A DNA stretch of 64,000 nt from Bacteroidota bacterium (GTDB lineage Bacteria; Bacteroidota; Bacteroidia; Chitinophagales; Saprospiraceae). The notes under the pieces are model-generated. The model worked only from the letters and a program-made list of their open reading frames with translations, was not told the origin of the DNA and did not search any database. Positions 45,769-55,269 of this stretch are shown here, piece after piece. A program made the translations under genes and the position numbers. Every line of letters begins with the position of its first letter. Position 1 is the stretch's first letter. Location of the stretch: positions 1 to 64,000 of the forward strand of contig JASBVF010000034.1 in the NCBI GenBank assembly GCA_030147525.1, given 5' to 3'.

Positions 45769-47781
45769 TTATTTAATCAAAACGACATCACCACTGTAAA
45801 TAATTTTTTCCCCATCCGGAAATTCAATTTCAGCGAACCATGCATAGATTCCTCCTTGTAAATCCTTGCGTTTCGCTTTACCGTCCCAGCCGAAGTATGG
45901 GTCATTGGTCGCTCCATTTTCCGAAGTAAAAATCAAACCACCCCACCGGTCGAAAATTTTAAAACTTCGTACCGGCAGGCTGTGTTTGGATTGGAGATAA
46001 AACAGGTCGTTGATGCCATCATTGTTGGGGCTGAAGGCATTGGGTGCAAATATTTTACGCATCGCATTGATTTTCAATTCGTCGATAGCCACACACCCGG
46101 CTTCATTTTTTACCCACAGTGTCACAAGCGTATTTTCCTGCAATAAAAATTCAACTTCCTCGCAATTTTCACAGGTAAACCCACCAGGGCCACTAACAGA
46201 CCACAAATTTGTGATGATTGGAGACAAAAAATCATAAGAAGGGAGTATCTGTATTAAATCACCGAACTGGCCAATGGTGTCAGGCCCCAAAGACACAGAG
46301 AGCGGGGAGTCAATAACCAGGAAAGTAGCCGAATCTCGCTCGCAGCCACCGGTGACGGTAACCGAATATTCACCGCTTTGAGTAATACGTATTTCGGAAG
46401 CATTTGAGCCGTTGCTCCATAAAAAACTGATGCCGGTAGTATCGTTCAAAGGTCGTAAGATAAGGCTGGAGTCTTTGCAAAGCTCAAGGGCCTCTTCATC
46501 CAAATCAATCACCAACGGCAGAATCGTCAATGGGGTAGCATCTCTTTTGGCAATGGTTGCAGGGTTGTCTGAAAGGATACTGTTCATGGTTTGGTTTGTT
46601 CCGCTCAGATCAGCATCAGTCAAAACAGCTTGATTCAGATATACACCTTCTGCTCCTTCGGGCACCATAACTTTTACCATCAGGCTATCAATTCCGTAGG
46701 GTAGATTGATACCCGATATTTCAAGTGTATTGGTATTTAGCCCATTGATTTGGCCACCAAAGGGATTTCTTACTATTTCGGTGAAAAGAAAGCCGGGAGG
46801 CAGGCTGTCTCGAAAGGTTACCGAATCCTGGAGGTTTTTCGTCAGGTTTGAAATACGGAATTTGTAGAGTACTTCCGTGCAGGCATAGGTAGTGTCAGGA
46901 GTTACCGTCTTTTCTATGGATATGGTGTAGGGACAGGAGCAGCCATCATATAAAAAGTAGGCAGCGGGCACAACATTACTGAAACTGTCCATAAGAATAG
47001 TTTCAAGAATGCCTGTAGTCGTGTTAATTTCAGCCCACCGGCCATACATTGGAGGGACCCCGTCGATTCCAAATAAATTGCCAAAGGGATCGAACATCAG
47101 GGAAAATGTATGTTCATAACTTACTGGATTTTGGAAAAACAATAGGTTGTCGATAATCCCGGCAGATGGGTCAATAATTACCGTTTTCCCACCATGTGGA
47201 TTGGGTTGATTGTTGAATATTGTTTGGTAGTCAAAACTGAAAAGCTGTTCTGTCAGGGGGTGAAAAGCTATATCTCCTGTTAAAATTTGGGGTGCGCCTC
47301 CGAGTGTTTCCAACAAAATTTCATCCATTTCATAGTTGCCAGACCCCAAGTCAAAAGTTATAGCCAGATTTGGCTCAGTGATATTCCCTTTAGGGGCTGT
47401 TAAGAATATAATCTTTGATCCATCTGGTGTGACGTCAGCCGCAGACAAGAATTGCCATGTTGTAGTGTCATAAGGAATAGGTTTAATCAAACTGGCTTCA
47501 CCACTGCTATCTATACGGCATATATAAGTAATGCCATTCGACTGGGCAGTTCCATAAATGAAATTATCTTTTCTATTGTAGGCAATGGAGTGAATCAGAA
47601 AACCAGTGGGCTTGGAAAGCGGGCTTAGCTCGACAGTGTCGGCTTGGCGGTCAAAAGTGATGCGATAGACCTGGCCATGGTAGTCAACAACAAACATGCT
47701 GCCGTCGCATGAAAATGGAGTCTGAGACAAGAGAATGATAAAGGGGAGGCATAACAAAAAAGAGAGTGTGAGTTTTTTCAT
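45769..47781 (-). CDS. T9SS type B (CHU_C) sorting-domain protein
   Basis: A 670-residue exported protein with a signal peptide. It has an N-terminal SdrD/DUF6923-like repeat region (SMFVVDYHGQVYRITFD), a DUF11-type conserved domain near residues 290-400 (SIEKTVTPDTTYACTEVLYK), an Ig-like segment (LWSNGSNASEIRITQSGEYS) and the gliding-associated C-terminal sorting domain (APNAFSPNNDGINDLFY ... RWGGLIF). The sorting domain marks T9SS export and surface attachment, possibly as an adhesin. AT-rich, unlike its GC-richer neighbours. Confidence 0.88.
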   Translation of the reverse strand: MKKLTLSFLLCLPFIILLSQTPFSCDGSMFVVDYHGQVYRITFDRQADTVELSPLSKPTGFLIHSIAYNRKDNFIYGTAQSNGITYICRIDSSGEASLIKPIPYDTTTWQFLSAADVTPDGSKIIFLTAPKGNITEPNLAITFDLGSGNYEMDEILLETLGGAPQILTGDIAFHPLTEQLFSFDYQTIFNNQPNPHGGKTVIIDPSAGIIDNLLFFQNPVSYEHTFSLMFDPFGNLFGIDGVPPMYGRWAEINTTTGILETILMDSFSNVVPAAYFLYDGCSCPYTISIEKTVTPDTTYACTEVLYKFRISNLTKNLQDSVTFRDSLPPGFLFTEIVRNPFGGQINGLNTNTLEISGINLPYGIDSLMVKVMVPEGAEGVYLNQAVLTDADLSGTNQTMNSILSDNPATIAKRDATPLTILPLVIDLDEEALELCKDSSLILRPLNDTTGISFLWSNGSNASEIRITQSGEYSVTVTGGCERDSATFLVIDSPLSVSLGPDTIGQFGDLIQILPSYDFLSPIITNLWSVSGPGGFTCENCEEVEFLLQENTLVTLWVKNEAGCVAIDELKINAMRKIFAPNAFSPNNDGINDLFYLQSKHSLPVRSFKIFDRWGGLIFTSENGATNDPYFGWDGKAKRKDLQGGIYAWFAEIEFPDGEKIIYSGDVVLIK

Positions 47782-48105
47782 GGCTTAAGGTATAAAAAGC
47801 TGATATTGTATAAGTTGAAATAGTGGATCGAAAACCCGCTTATTAAAGTTGAAAAATTAACGTCGGCAAGAATGAAATATTTTGATTAAAAGTTGCTTAC
47901 ATATTCTATTAATTACAATAAAACCGATCCTTATAGAAAATGCTTTTGAAGGAAATGCTTACTGCCCTTTACACGCTTTTATTCGAACTTTCCTCCAGTT
48001 TATAACCCGTTCATTTACCTTTAATTTTTTCGTTCATTGACAATTTTTGTGGTAAAAATCCGAAGGTCTTGATGCACAGAAATTGTTAAAAAATGACTTT
48101 TTTAA

Positions 48106-48185
48106 AAACACAGAGGCACGAGACACAACGGGACACCAGAGTAAATGTCTCTTGGAAATCCGCCGTGTCTTGTGCCTCCGTGTTT
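48106..48185. repeat. Repeat hairpin, locus G
   Basis: Arms 48106-48126 and 48165-48185 pair at 19 of 21 positions. The sequence is built from CAC-spaced words (about 7-8 bases apart: CACGGAGG, CACAAGA, CACGG), more degenerate than at the other loci. Confidence 0.65.
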
Positions 48186-48224
48186 AAGTGTAACCCGGAA
48201 CCTCCATTTTTTCCCCGGCGTTCT

Positions 48225-48232
48225 TACCTTTG
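48225..48232 (+). promoter_or_regulatory. -7 box TACCTTTG upstream of glyS
   Basis: It matches TAnnTTTGC and lies between the two hairpins, so the glyS transcript should carry hairpin H in its leader. Confidence 0.5.
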
Positions 48233-48282
48233 CGCCCTTTAAAAAGAAACATTTTACGAGCAAATCGTATGTGAATAGCATT

Positions 48283-48376
48283 GTGTTTGAGTGTTTGGGT
48301 GTTTGTGTGTTTGTGAAGATGGCTGCGGCTGTCCACAAACACCCAAACACCCAAACACCCAAACACCCAAATACAC
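48283..48376. repeat. Octamer-repeat hairpin, locus H (glyS leader)
   Basis: The left arm 48283-48315 is GTGTTTG[AGT] words (8 bases each). The right arm 48334-48376 is their complement and has one extra word. It ends four bases before the glyS start codon and uses the same word as locus E. Confidence 0.88.
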
Positions 48377-48380
48377 GACC

Positions 48381-49925
48381 ATGTCTCAACCAGCAGATCA
48401 TTTCAAAAAACTCGTTGCGCACTGCAAGGAATACGGTTTTATTTATCAATCCTCTGAAATTTATGACGGCCTCAGCGCCGTGTACGATTACGGACCCTAC
48501 GGCTCGGAACTGAAAAACAACATCAAGGAATACTGGTGGAAAGCCATGGTGCAGATGCACGACAACATCGTGGGCATCGATGCTGCCATTTTCATGCACC
48601 CGAAAACCTGGAAAGCTTCCGGCCACGTCGATGCGTTCAACGACCCGCTCGTGGACAACAAGGACAGTAAAAAACGCTACCGGGCCGACCAGCTCATTGA
48701 GGGCGCCGTTGAAAAATTGCAGGAGAAGGCCGACAAGGAAGTCGAAAAAGCCAAGAAGCGCTTTGGCGATTCTTTCGATGAAAAACTCTACCGGGAAACC
48801 AACCCCCGTGTCGTCGGCTACCTGCAAAAAGCTACTGACGCCAACAACCGCATGAACGCCGCCCTCACTGCCGGCGACATGGAGGCGCTGAAAAATCTGA
48901 TCGAAGAACTCGAAATCGCCTGCCCCGAAAGTGGCAGCCGCAACTGGACCGACGTGCGCATGTTCAACCTGATGTTCAACACGCAGTTGGGCAACATCGC
49001 CGGCGAGGAGGGCAAGCTCTACCTCCGCCCGGAGACGGCGCAGGGCATTTTCGTTAACTTCCTAAACGTGCGCAACACGACCCGGCAGAAGCTGCCCTTC
49101 GGTATCGCACAGATCGGAAAGGCCTTCCGCAACGAGATCGTGGCCCGGCAGTTCATTTTCCGCATGCGGGAGTTCGAGCAGATGGAAATGCAGTTTTTCA
49201 TCCGCCCCGGCACGCAGCAGGAGTGGTACGAGTACTGGAAAAGCATGCGCCTGAAGTGGCACCTCGCCCTCGGTACGCCTGCCGAAAAGCTGCGCTTCCA
49301 CGACCACGAAAACCTGGCCCACTACGCCGATGCGGCGGTGGACATCCAGTTCGAGTTCCCGTTTGGCTTCCGTGAGTTGGAGGGCATCCACTCTCGCACC
49401 GATTTCGACCTCGGCGCTCACCAGGAGCTTTCCGGTAAAAAACTCCAGTATTTCGATCCGGAAACGAACGAAAATTACGTGCCCTACGTCATCGAAACCT
49501 CCATCGGCTGCGACCGGATGTTCCTGGCGCTGATGGGCCACGCCCTCACCGAGGAAGTTGTCGGCGACGACGAAGGCAACACCCGTGACGTGCTGAAACT
49601 GCACCCGGCGCTGGCACCCGTGAAGTTCGCTGTGCTGCCGCTGAAGCGCAACGAGGATGCCCTCGTGAATAAGGCCCGTGCGATTTTCGACACGCTGAAA
49701 CTCAGCTTCCCCGGCCAGTACGACGACACCGGCAGCATCGGTAAGCTCTACCGCCGCCAGGATGCAATCGGCACGCCTTACTGCATCACCGTCGATTTTG
49801 AAACGCTGGACGACGACACCGTCACCATCCGGGAACGGGACAGCATGGCCCAGGAGCGGGTGCCCGTTGCGAAGCTGGAAGAGATCATCGGGAAAAGGGT
49901 GGATATGAAGCAGTTGTTTGTTTGA
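48381..49925 (+). CDS. glyS: Glycine-tRNA ligase (homodimeric type)
   Basis: A 514-residue class II aminoacyl-tRNA synthetase of the eukaryote/archaeal-like single-chain type. It has CKEYGFIYQSSEIYDGLSAV at the start, motif 2 in FRNEIVARQFIFRMREFEQ and motif 3 in TSIGCDRMFLALM. An insert after residue ~70 is rich in Lys/Glu. The ATG at 48381 begins the conserved start (MSQPADHFKKLV); the frame upstream runs through repeat locus H. A bidirectional terminator follows. Confidence 0.95.
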   Translation: MSQPADHFKKLVAHCKEYGFIYQSSEIYDGLSAVYDYGPYGSELKNNIKEYWWKAMVQMHDNIVGIDAAIFMHPKTWKASGHVDAFNDPLVDNKDSKKRYRADQLIEGAVEKLQEKADKEVEKAKKRFGDSFDEKLYRETNPRVVGYLQKATDANNRMNAALTAGDMEALKNLIEELEIACPESGSRNWTDVRMFNLMFNTQLGNIAGEEGKLYLRPETAQGIFVNFLNVRNTTRQKLPFGIAQIGKAFRNEIVARQFIFRMREFEQMEMQFFIRPGTQQEWYEYWKSMRLKWHLALGTPAEKLRFHDHENLAHYADAAVDIQFEFPFGFRELEGIHSRTDFDLGAHQELSGKKLQYFDPETNENYVPYVIETSIGCDRMFLALMGHALTEEVVGDDEGNTRDVLKLHPALAPVKFAVLPLKRNEDALVNKARAIFDTLKLSFPGQYDDTGSIGKLYRRQDAIGTPYCITVDFETLDDDTVTIRERDSMAQERVPVAKLEEIIGKRVDMKQLFV

Positions 49926-49941
49926 AACAACGAGTTTTGAT

Positions 49942-49986
49942 AAAAAATAAGGCTGACGGGCGGGCGCCTGGTCAGCCTTATTTTTT
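49942..49986. terminator. glyS terminator, bidirectional
   Basis: Stem AAAATAAGGCTGAC (49943-49956) with GTCAGCCTTATTTT (49971-49984). The A/T flanks can serve either strand. Confidence 0.9.
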
Positions 49987-50103
49987 GGAAAACACTTTTC
50001 AGCTAAGGGAAAGATTTTTCAAAAAATTCACATGGTAAAATTTTGAAATACGAGGGAGGGGCGAACTATTTTCACCCATCTTTTAACCTTTTAACTTTTT
50101 ACC

Positions 50104-50772
50104 ATGATGAAATCCTCATTATTCCTCAAGCTGAGCTTTGCGCTACTCTTCGTATTGTCTTTTTCTTCCTGTGAAAAAGATCAAATTGAAAACCTTGGAA
50201 AAATCGAACAAGTTTACACGCCGGCAATAGGCAATGCACCTAATGGGATTACGCCAACAGAAAACGGATTTATTGTAAATTCTTGTAATTGCGAATACCA
50301 GGTAATGTCGATAAGTCCGGCTCCAAGCAACGACGGAGCAGCATTTTTGGATTATTACCTGACCGGCGGAGATTTGTGTTCCGGAACTTCGTGTTTCCAA
50401 ATGTCAGCCTATGGAAGCGAAGAGCAGTGTCAGTCTTATGATCCAAATTGCGAAGACGTCCTTGATCCAAACAACAATCCTAATTATTTTCCAACCGCTT
50501 TTATGCCATTTAACTGCGGTGTTGATGCAAATTCATCCTTTACAGTAGGGTGGCAGCCATCCCTATATCAACCGGGATGTAATTTTCAATTGCTTTTTAA
50601 CGCAAGTATCACTTTCAAGATAAGGTGCCAAAATACTGAAACCTCATCAGAATGTTTAGGCTATGGATACTACAGCGACCCTATTACGATCAATTATGTA
50701 TTGGGTAATGATGCCAGCGTCTTGATAGGATTAGGAGGAAAATGTGGATGTGCTCCGAGAGTGCATGGATAA
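50104..50772 (+). CDS. Cysteine-rich lipoprotein of unknown function
   Basis: 222 residues with a lipobox at about residue 23 (SFSSC). The mature part has many cysteines (e.g. CNCEY, CSGTSCFQ, CEDV, CGCAPR) in a compact beta-like layout. No family was recognised. AT-rich composition sets it apart from glyS just upstream but matches the 5' half of the next gene. It ends in a terminator. Confidence 0.72.
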   Translation: MMKSSLFLKLSFALLFVLSFSSCEKDQIENLGKIEQVYTPAIGNAPNGITPTENGFIVNSCNCEYQVMSISPAPSNDGAAFLDYYLTGGDLCSGTSCFQMSAYGSEEQCQSYDPNCEDVLDPNNNPNYFPTAFMPFNCGVDANSSFTVGWQPSLYQPGCNFQLLFNASITFKIRCQNTETSSECLGYGYYSDPITINYVLGNDASVLIGLGGKCGCAPRVHG

Positions 50773-50804
50773 AGTAATCTTACTACCTATGAAAATCTTG
50801 AATG

Positions 50805-50841
50805 AGCTACCAGAGCAAGTTTGCTTCCTGGTAGCTTTTTC
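50805..50841 (+). terminator. Terminator after the cysteine-rich lipoprotein
   Basis: Stem AGCTACCAG (50805-50813) with CTGGTAGCT (50828-50836), followed by T-rich bases. Confidence 0.85.
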
Positions 50842-50879
50842 TTTAGTTTTGAAAGCCACTATCAAAGATTGAAATACCC

Positions 50880-53213
50880 ATGATAATCATTATTGAAAAA
50901 TTGTTCCCCATCTTTTTATGTATCATTTTTTTCAATGAAAACGTTACCGGACAATCATACTCTTTCCAAATTCGGTTAGATACTTCTGGTTACCGTCTAA
51001 ACAATGTCGCTGCGAATGAAAACAACGACGTTGTTATTATTTTTGATAAACAACCTCCATACGGGCCGAATGAAGGAAAAGAATATTTCCTGTTAAAAAT
51101 AAACGGCCAACCCGGCAATCATCAAGGGTTTAAGTTACAGTTACCTGTTGGAGGAGGGAGCTTTACAACAAAATCCCATTACTTTGATGCCAGAGCATTT
51201 CTCGCTCAAACTTTCACACCTTCAAATACGGGCACAAACGATCCAATTTTAGCAGCAATAACAAGTATAGATTTAATTAACGGATCCTATTGGTGTAAAA
51301 AAATCAGGAATGGCAACATGCAAAGCGCCCGGTTCATAGCAGATAAAGCAGGCAATATATATGTTGTCAATATTCCTGAATTAAATGGATTACAAAGCAA
51401 CCCTTATCCTAATAAAAATGTAATTGAACTTTATAAACTTGATTCTCTTGGAAATCAGATATGGAAAAAAGGGTTTGTATTAAACGGATATATTCAAAAT
51501 GAAAAAGCCCGTGCTGCCTTTCCTGAAATTGAAAAAGATCATCAGGGAAACCTCTACCTGACTGGACATTATTCTGCTAACCCAGCATTTTTGGAGGGTC
51601 AGTTCATTATGAAGTTGGATTCTTTGGGAAACCAATTGGGTTGGAAATCAATACCAAATCATTTTTTTGATAAAATGACGGTTACCGAAGACGGGATTTA
51701 TTTATTGGATAAAGGCTATCTGGATTATCATTGGAATCTGGATTACTTCAATGATAGTTCTGCTGTACTGGTCAAATTTGATCATAATCTCAATTTTAAG
51801 TGGGCGAAAAAATTCAGCGCAGATCATTTTCGATATACGACTGCTGAAATAAGGCAAAATTTATCCGGAGATTTATTGATGATGCACTCAACAAAGGGAG
51901 CCTATCCAGTTATTTTGTCAGAGATCGACGGAGAAGGCAATATTTTATCTCAAAAAGGATATCCTAATCATTCGCCAACCATTAAAGTTCTTACAGACGG
52001 ATCATACTTGTTAGGCTCAAGATATTTCTTCGATAGTACTGGCCAAACAATCCAGCAAATAGTGATTGCAAAGACAGATACTGAGGGCTTGATTGAAGGT
52101 TGTGATACCTTCCCAACTTGCCTGCGTGTTGAAAATGCCTCAATCCAATTGGATAGTTTTACCGTGGATACTTTCCCTATTTTGGGTTTAGAAGACGTAC
52201 TTCTTGAAGTAGAACCAGTTTCATTTTCAATTTCTGATTTTTGCGGATACCCCCCGCCCCCCCTCCCCGACTTCAACTTTCCTTCCCCCCTCTGCCTCAA
52301 CGACACAGCCTCCACCACCCACACCTACAACCGCCTCGCCAACGCCCGTGAGTGGCGTCTCACCGGCCCCGGTGTCGATTCCGTGCTGGCGGATTCGTTC
52401 AACTTCAGCTACCGCTTCACCATGCCCGGCGAGTACCTGCTCCGCCAAACCGTCTGGGTGCTGGGGTGCAGCAGTAGTTTTGAAAAAACAATTACCGTGC
52501 TGCCGCCACTGGAAGCGGCCATCGCACCGGCGCACCTCTGCCCGGACGAACCGCAGGTGCTTCACGTGGAAACCAACCGGCCCGTCAACAGCTACCTGTG
52601 GAGTACGGGCGGCAGCACTGCCAGCCTGCCTGTGCATGCAAGCGGAACCTACACCGTGCAGGTGAGCGACGGCGTCTGCCAGGCTGCCGATACGCTGCAA
52701 GTGGAGGTCGTCGCTGAATGGATTGGCAGCCAAACACCCCTCCAACTGCCGCCCGATACGACGGTCTGCCACACGGATTTGCCCTTCCGGCTCGTGCCGC
52801 AAAGTCCTTTCACGGACAGCTTTTTCCTGGCCGGCGACCTGGCGCCGGCGGATACTTTTTACCTTCCGTCGCCCGGCGATTACCGCATCGGCATGACGGC
52901 GTTCGGTTGTTATTTTTATGAAAATTTCAACCTCGAAGTGGACTGCCGGGCGGACGTTTACCTGCCCAACGTCTTCAGCCCGAACGGCGACGGCATCAAC
53001 GACGAGTTCTACCCGATGGGCACGGACTTCGAGGTGCTGGAGCTGTCCGTCTTCGATCGCTGGGGCGGCCTGCGCTACCGTGGCAGCGGCCCCGCTGCCC
53101 GCTGGACGGGTGAACGGGCCACGCAGGGCACGTATGTTTACCAGCTGGTTTTCAAAGACCTGCTCAGCGGGAAGCGGGAGGTGCTGACGGGGGAGGTGAC
53201 GCTGGTGCGGTAG
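50880..53213 (+). CDS. T9SS type B (CHU_C) sorting-domain protein, composite gene
   Basis: 777 residues with a signal peptide, an N-terminal repeat region with PQV-type beta-propeller-like segments (residues 30-440), Ig-like stretches (about 470-620) and a C-terminal sorting domain (LPNVFSPNGDGINDEFYP ... RWGGLRY). The first part of the gene (to about 52249) is AT-rich. From a C-run at 52250-52268 onward it is GC-rich with C-ending codons. This sharp change suggests that an N-terminal module was joined to a resident C-terminal export module. Confidence 0.88.
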   Translation: MIIIIEKLFPIFLCIIFFNENVTGQSYSFQIRLDTSGYRLNNVAANENNDVVIIFDKQPPYGPNEGKEYFLLKINGQPGNHQGFKLQLPVGGGSFTTKSHYFDARAFLAQTFTPSNTGTNDPILAAITSIDLINGSYWCKKIRNGNMQSARFIADKAGNIYVVNIPELNGLQSNPYPNKNVIELYKLDSLGNQIWKKGFVLNGYIQNEKARAAFPEIEKDHQGNLYLTGHYSANPAFLEGQFIMKLDSLGNQLGWKSIPNHFFDKMTVTEDGIYLLDKGYLDYHWNLDYFNDSSAVLVKFDHNLNFKWAKKFSADHFRYTTAEIRQNLSGDLLMMHSTKGAYPVILSEIDGEGNILSQKGYPNHSPTIKVLTDGSYLLGSRYFFDSTGQTIQQIVIAKTDTEGLIEGCDTFPTCLRVENASIQLDSFTVDTFPILGLEDVLLEVEPVSFSISDFCGYPPPPLPDFNFPSPLCLNDTASTTHTYNRLANAREWRLTGPGVDSVLADSFNFSYRFTMPGEYLLRQTVWVLGCSSSFEKTITVLPPLEAAIAPAHLCPDEPQVLHVETNRPVNSYLWSTGGSTASLPVHASGTYTVQVSDGVCQAADTLQVEVVAEWIGSQTPLQLPPDTTVCHTDLPFRLVPQSPFTDSFFLAGDLAPADTFYLPSPGDYRIGMTAFGCYFYENFNLEVDCRADVYLPNVFSPNGDGINDEFYPMGTDFEVLELSVFDRWGGLRYRGSGPAARWTGERATQGTYVYQLVFKDLLSGKREVLTGEVTLVR

Positions 53214-53823
53214 GGCTTTCTCTTTTGTAAAAACAGGTAGCGTAGGCAGGGGACAGGTCCTGCTTTTTTTTTCAAGTCAAGTGCCTTTTTCTGTTGCGTC
53301 ATATCAAATATGTTATTCCTCGATAGAGAATTGGAATTTATTTTAAATTATTTTTTAGATGAAATTCAGTGATAAATTTTACGCAAAATATAAAAATATT
53401 TAATGTGTATCATTTTAAAGAAAAGTACTTTATTTCTTTGAATTGGCGGTATTTGATTATAAATTTGGATTTGTTAAAATCAGGTCTATAGCACAATTTT
53501 TTAATGTTGTGCGTGACAAAAGACAGCTTATTTTCCCGATCACTGCTTTTATTTCATTCCAGACAGCTTAATTAATTTATCCCGGGTCTTTGATAACAAA
53601 GACATCTTTTCCCAACTGGTTAGCACAGATTACGAAGCAACAAAAAGTACGGTAAGAGTCTGCGGTTATTCTCTTGACAAATGTAGGAGGAGAACTTAAA
53701 AGATGAGAAAACACCTGAGATGCCTGTCTCCCGGCGGCTTCATTGCGAGAGGCTGCAGTGGCTGGCAGCACTTTTTATTGAGCATACTATAAACTACATT
53801 TCATAACCTTTAATTTATTCCAA
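53214..53823. other. AT-rich intergenic region
   Basis: 610 bases with no gene that I can support. A 64-residue reading frame on the minus strand (53577-53771) lacks any family or codon signal. A 10-base direct repeat AGACAGCTTA occurs at 53521 and 53561. The leader of the next gene probably starts near 53790. Confidence 0.5.
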
Positions 53824-55116
53824 ATGTTTAAAACTTTAAAAATCACAGCTTCGATCATTGTATTAACGTTTGCCAGTTACAAAGCTAATGCACAGTGGGA
53901 CCTCTTTTCTAACCTGCTAAGCCAACTGGACAACACCGTTTACAATCAGTACTTTGACAACCTTGGAGGCCTTGACTCAACCTGGAGTGTAAACCAGGTA
54001 GATGGAAACGATCTGCTCAACGAACATTACGACCTGCTTAACAATCCGTCGCCGGGAGGAGGATTAGACTCATCTTACATTTTTGGGCTGGATGCGGGCC
54101 TTGATTCTTTGATAGACCGGCTTCCCGGGCAGGGGTTATTCGACCCTGATGCGGATACCCTCATTGGAGAACTCGAGCATATCCAGGATATATTCGGGGC
54201 TAATTTCGATTCTCTCGGGGGGCTTTTTGATCAGTATCAGGACAGCCTTGTTTTTGATTCAGCTAACTGGAATGTCGTTATCATTGACTTTGATGACCTG
54301 ACGGAGGGGCATTTAGATATGCTTCAGGACACGCTTGGAATGGTAATGGATACTACTTTCCCCAGCAATCCCCACAATTTTGCCGGGCTTATCGGAAAGC
54401 TTTTTGACATAAAAGCTTTCCCTGACCTGGAGTTGGCTTTTGGCGTTCAGGATGCAGATCTGAAATACTGGAACGAAGAATATTCCGCCAATTCAAAGGT
54501 CATCAGAATTGGCTCAGTGCCCAGGTTTGACAAGGATGTCATCGAATGTAATTATCCGGTTGTGCCGATTGAGGCCCGCTGGCATGTTCAGGCAAGCTGG
54601 AACGGAGGGGAAAGGTCTTCTCCAGGTGATGCTACCGGCGCCCGGGAAGAAGGGGACAAAGGAGGATTCAATCCATTACTTTTCTTCGGTGATTTTGCCA
54701 TGATGGCTACGCCAAGAATTGGAGCCTGGGGCAATACTTCCTTCCGTATAATTACTAGTCTTGGCATGGAATTCGGTACTTACGCACCTGCTCACAGGGA
54801 TTACCGGCCACCGTTTACTTCCTTCAACAAAGGATTTGCGACTGGATTTGGTCCGCAGATTGGTGCGGGTTTTTCAATGACTACCGGTCAGTTGGTTATA
54901 TATAGTCTTGCAACTATTGCTGAGGGAGATGTTCTTCGTTGCGCTTTGCCATACCGTTACAATAGCAGAAGATTTGAAGTGGGCATGCGTTATGGCAACA
55001 TCATCAACGTACGTTGTAACACTGGCCTTGCGACCTGGCAAGAGCATGACAACCGGCGGGCTGATATCAACACGCAGGTTACAGTGGGGATTATCCTCGC
55101 AGAATTACATCATTAA
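53824..55116 (+). CDS. Secreted protein with Asp/Gly/Leu-rich N-terminal half
   Basis: 430 residues with a signal peptide (ANAQ end). Residues ~30-160 hold recurrent D-S-L/G-G-L motifs (NLGGLDST, GGGLDSS, AGLDSL, FDSLGGLFD), then a beta-rich C-terminal part (SFRIITSLGMEFG, RFEVGMRYGNII) ending in VGIILAELHH, reminiscent of outer-membrane proteins. The family is not recognised. It is preceded by an AT-rich region and followed by a small gap to the tail-collar gene. Confidence 0.7.
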   Translation: MFKTLKITASIIVLTFASYKANAQWDLFSNLLSQLDNTVYNQYFDNLGGLDSTWSVNQVDGNDLLNEHYDLLNNPSPGGGLDSSYIFGLDAGLDSLIDRLPGQGLFDPDADTLIGELEHIQDIFGANFDSLGGLFDQYQDSLVFDSANWNVVIIDFDDLTEGHLDMLQDTLGMVMDTTFPSNPHNFAGLIGKLFDIKAFPDLELAFGVQDADLKYWNEEYSANSKVIRIGSVPRFDKDVIECNYPVVPIEARWHVQASWNGGERSSPGDATGAREEGDKGGFNPLLFFGDFAMMATPRIGAWGNTSFRIITSLGMEFGTYAPAHRDYRPPFTSFNKGFATGFGPQIGAGFSMTTGQLVIYSLATIAEGDVLRCALPYRYNSRRFEVGMRYGNIINVRCNTGLATWQEHDNRRADINTQVTVGIILAELHH

Positions 55117-55269
55117 CATTGGATAAATTAAATAACGAAGGTATGAGTCAACCCTGATTTCAGGGGCGGCTCATACCTTTCTTTCTGATATTTAAGGGAT
55201 GTATGGCATTTTCTCTTTTCATCAGAAGAGGGCGTGAATGTTGTTGTTCTTTTTTAAAACCAGCTAAAC

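Larger units (their letters stand above)
47782..48380. other. Divergent gap with two repeat hairpins upstream of glyS
   Basis: The 47782-48100 part is AT-rich with no gene seen. The 48106-48376 part carries hairpins G and H and a TACCTTTG -7 box (48225-48232) for glyS. Confidence 0.6.

Noticed and set aside
48283-48376. CRISPR-like array
   Set aside because: Short tandem words with no spacers and an inverted second arm; not a repeat-spacer structure. No cas genes.
48102-48827. 241-residue minus-strand frame over hairpins G/H and glyS
   Set aside because: Made of repeat-derived words and antisense glyS.
53577-53771. 64-residue frame on the minus strand
   Set aside because: No signal peptide, domain or codon bias; it lies in an AT-rich spacer.
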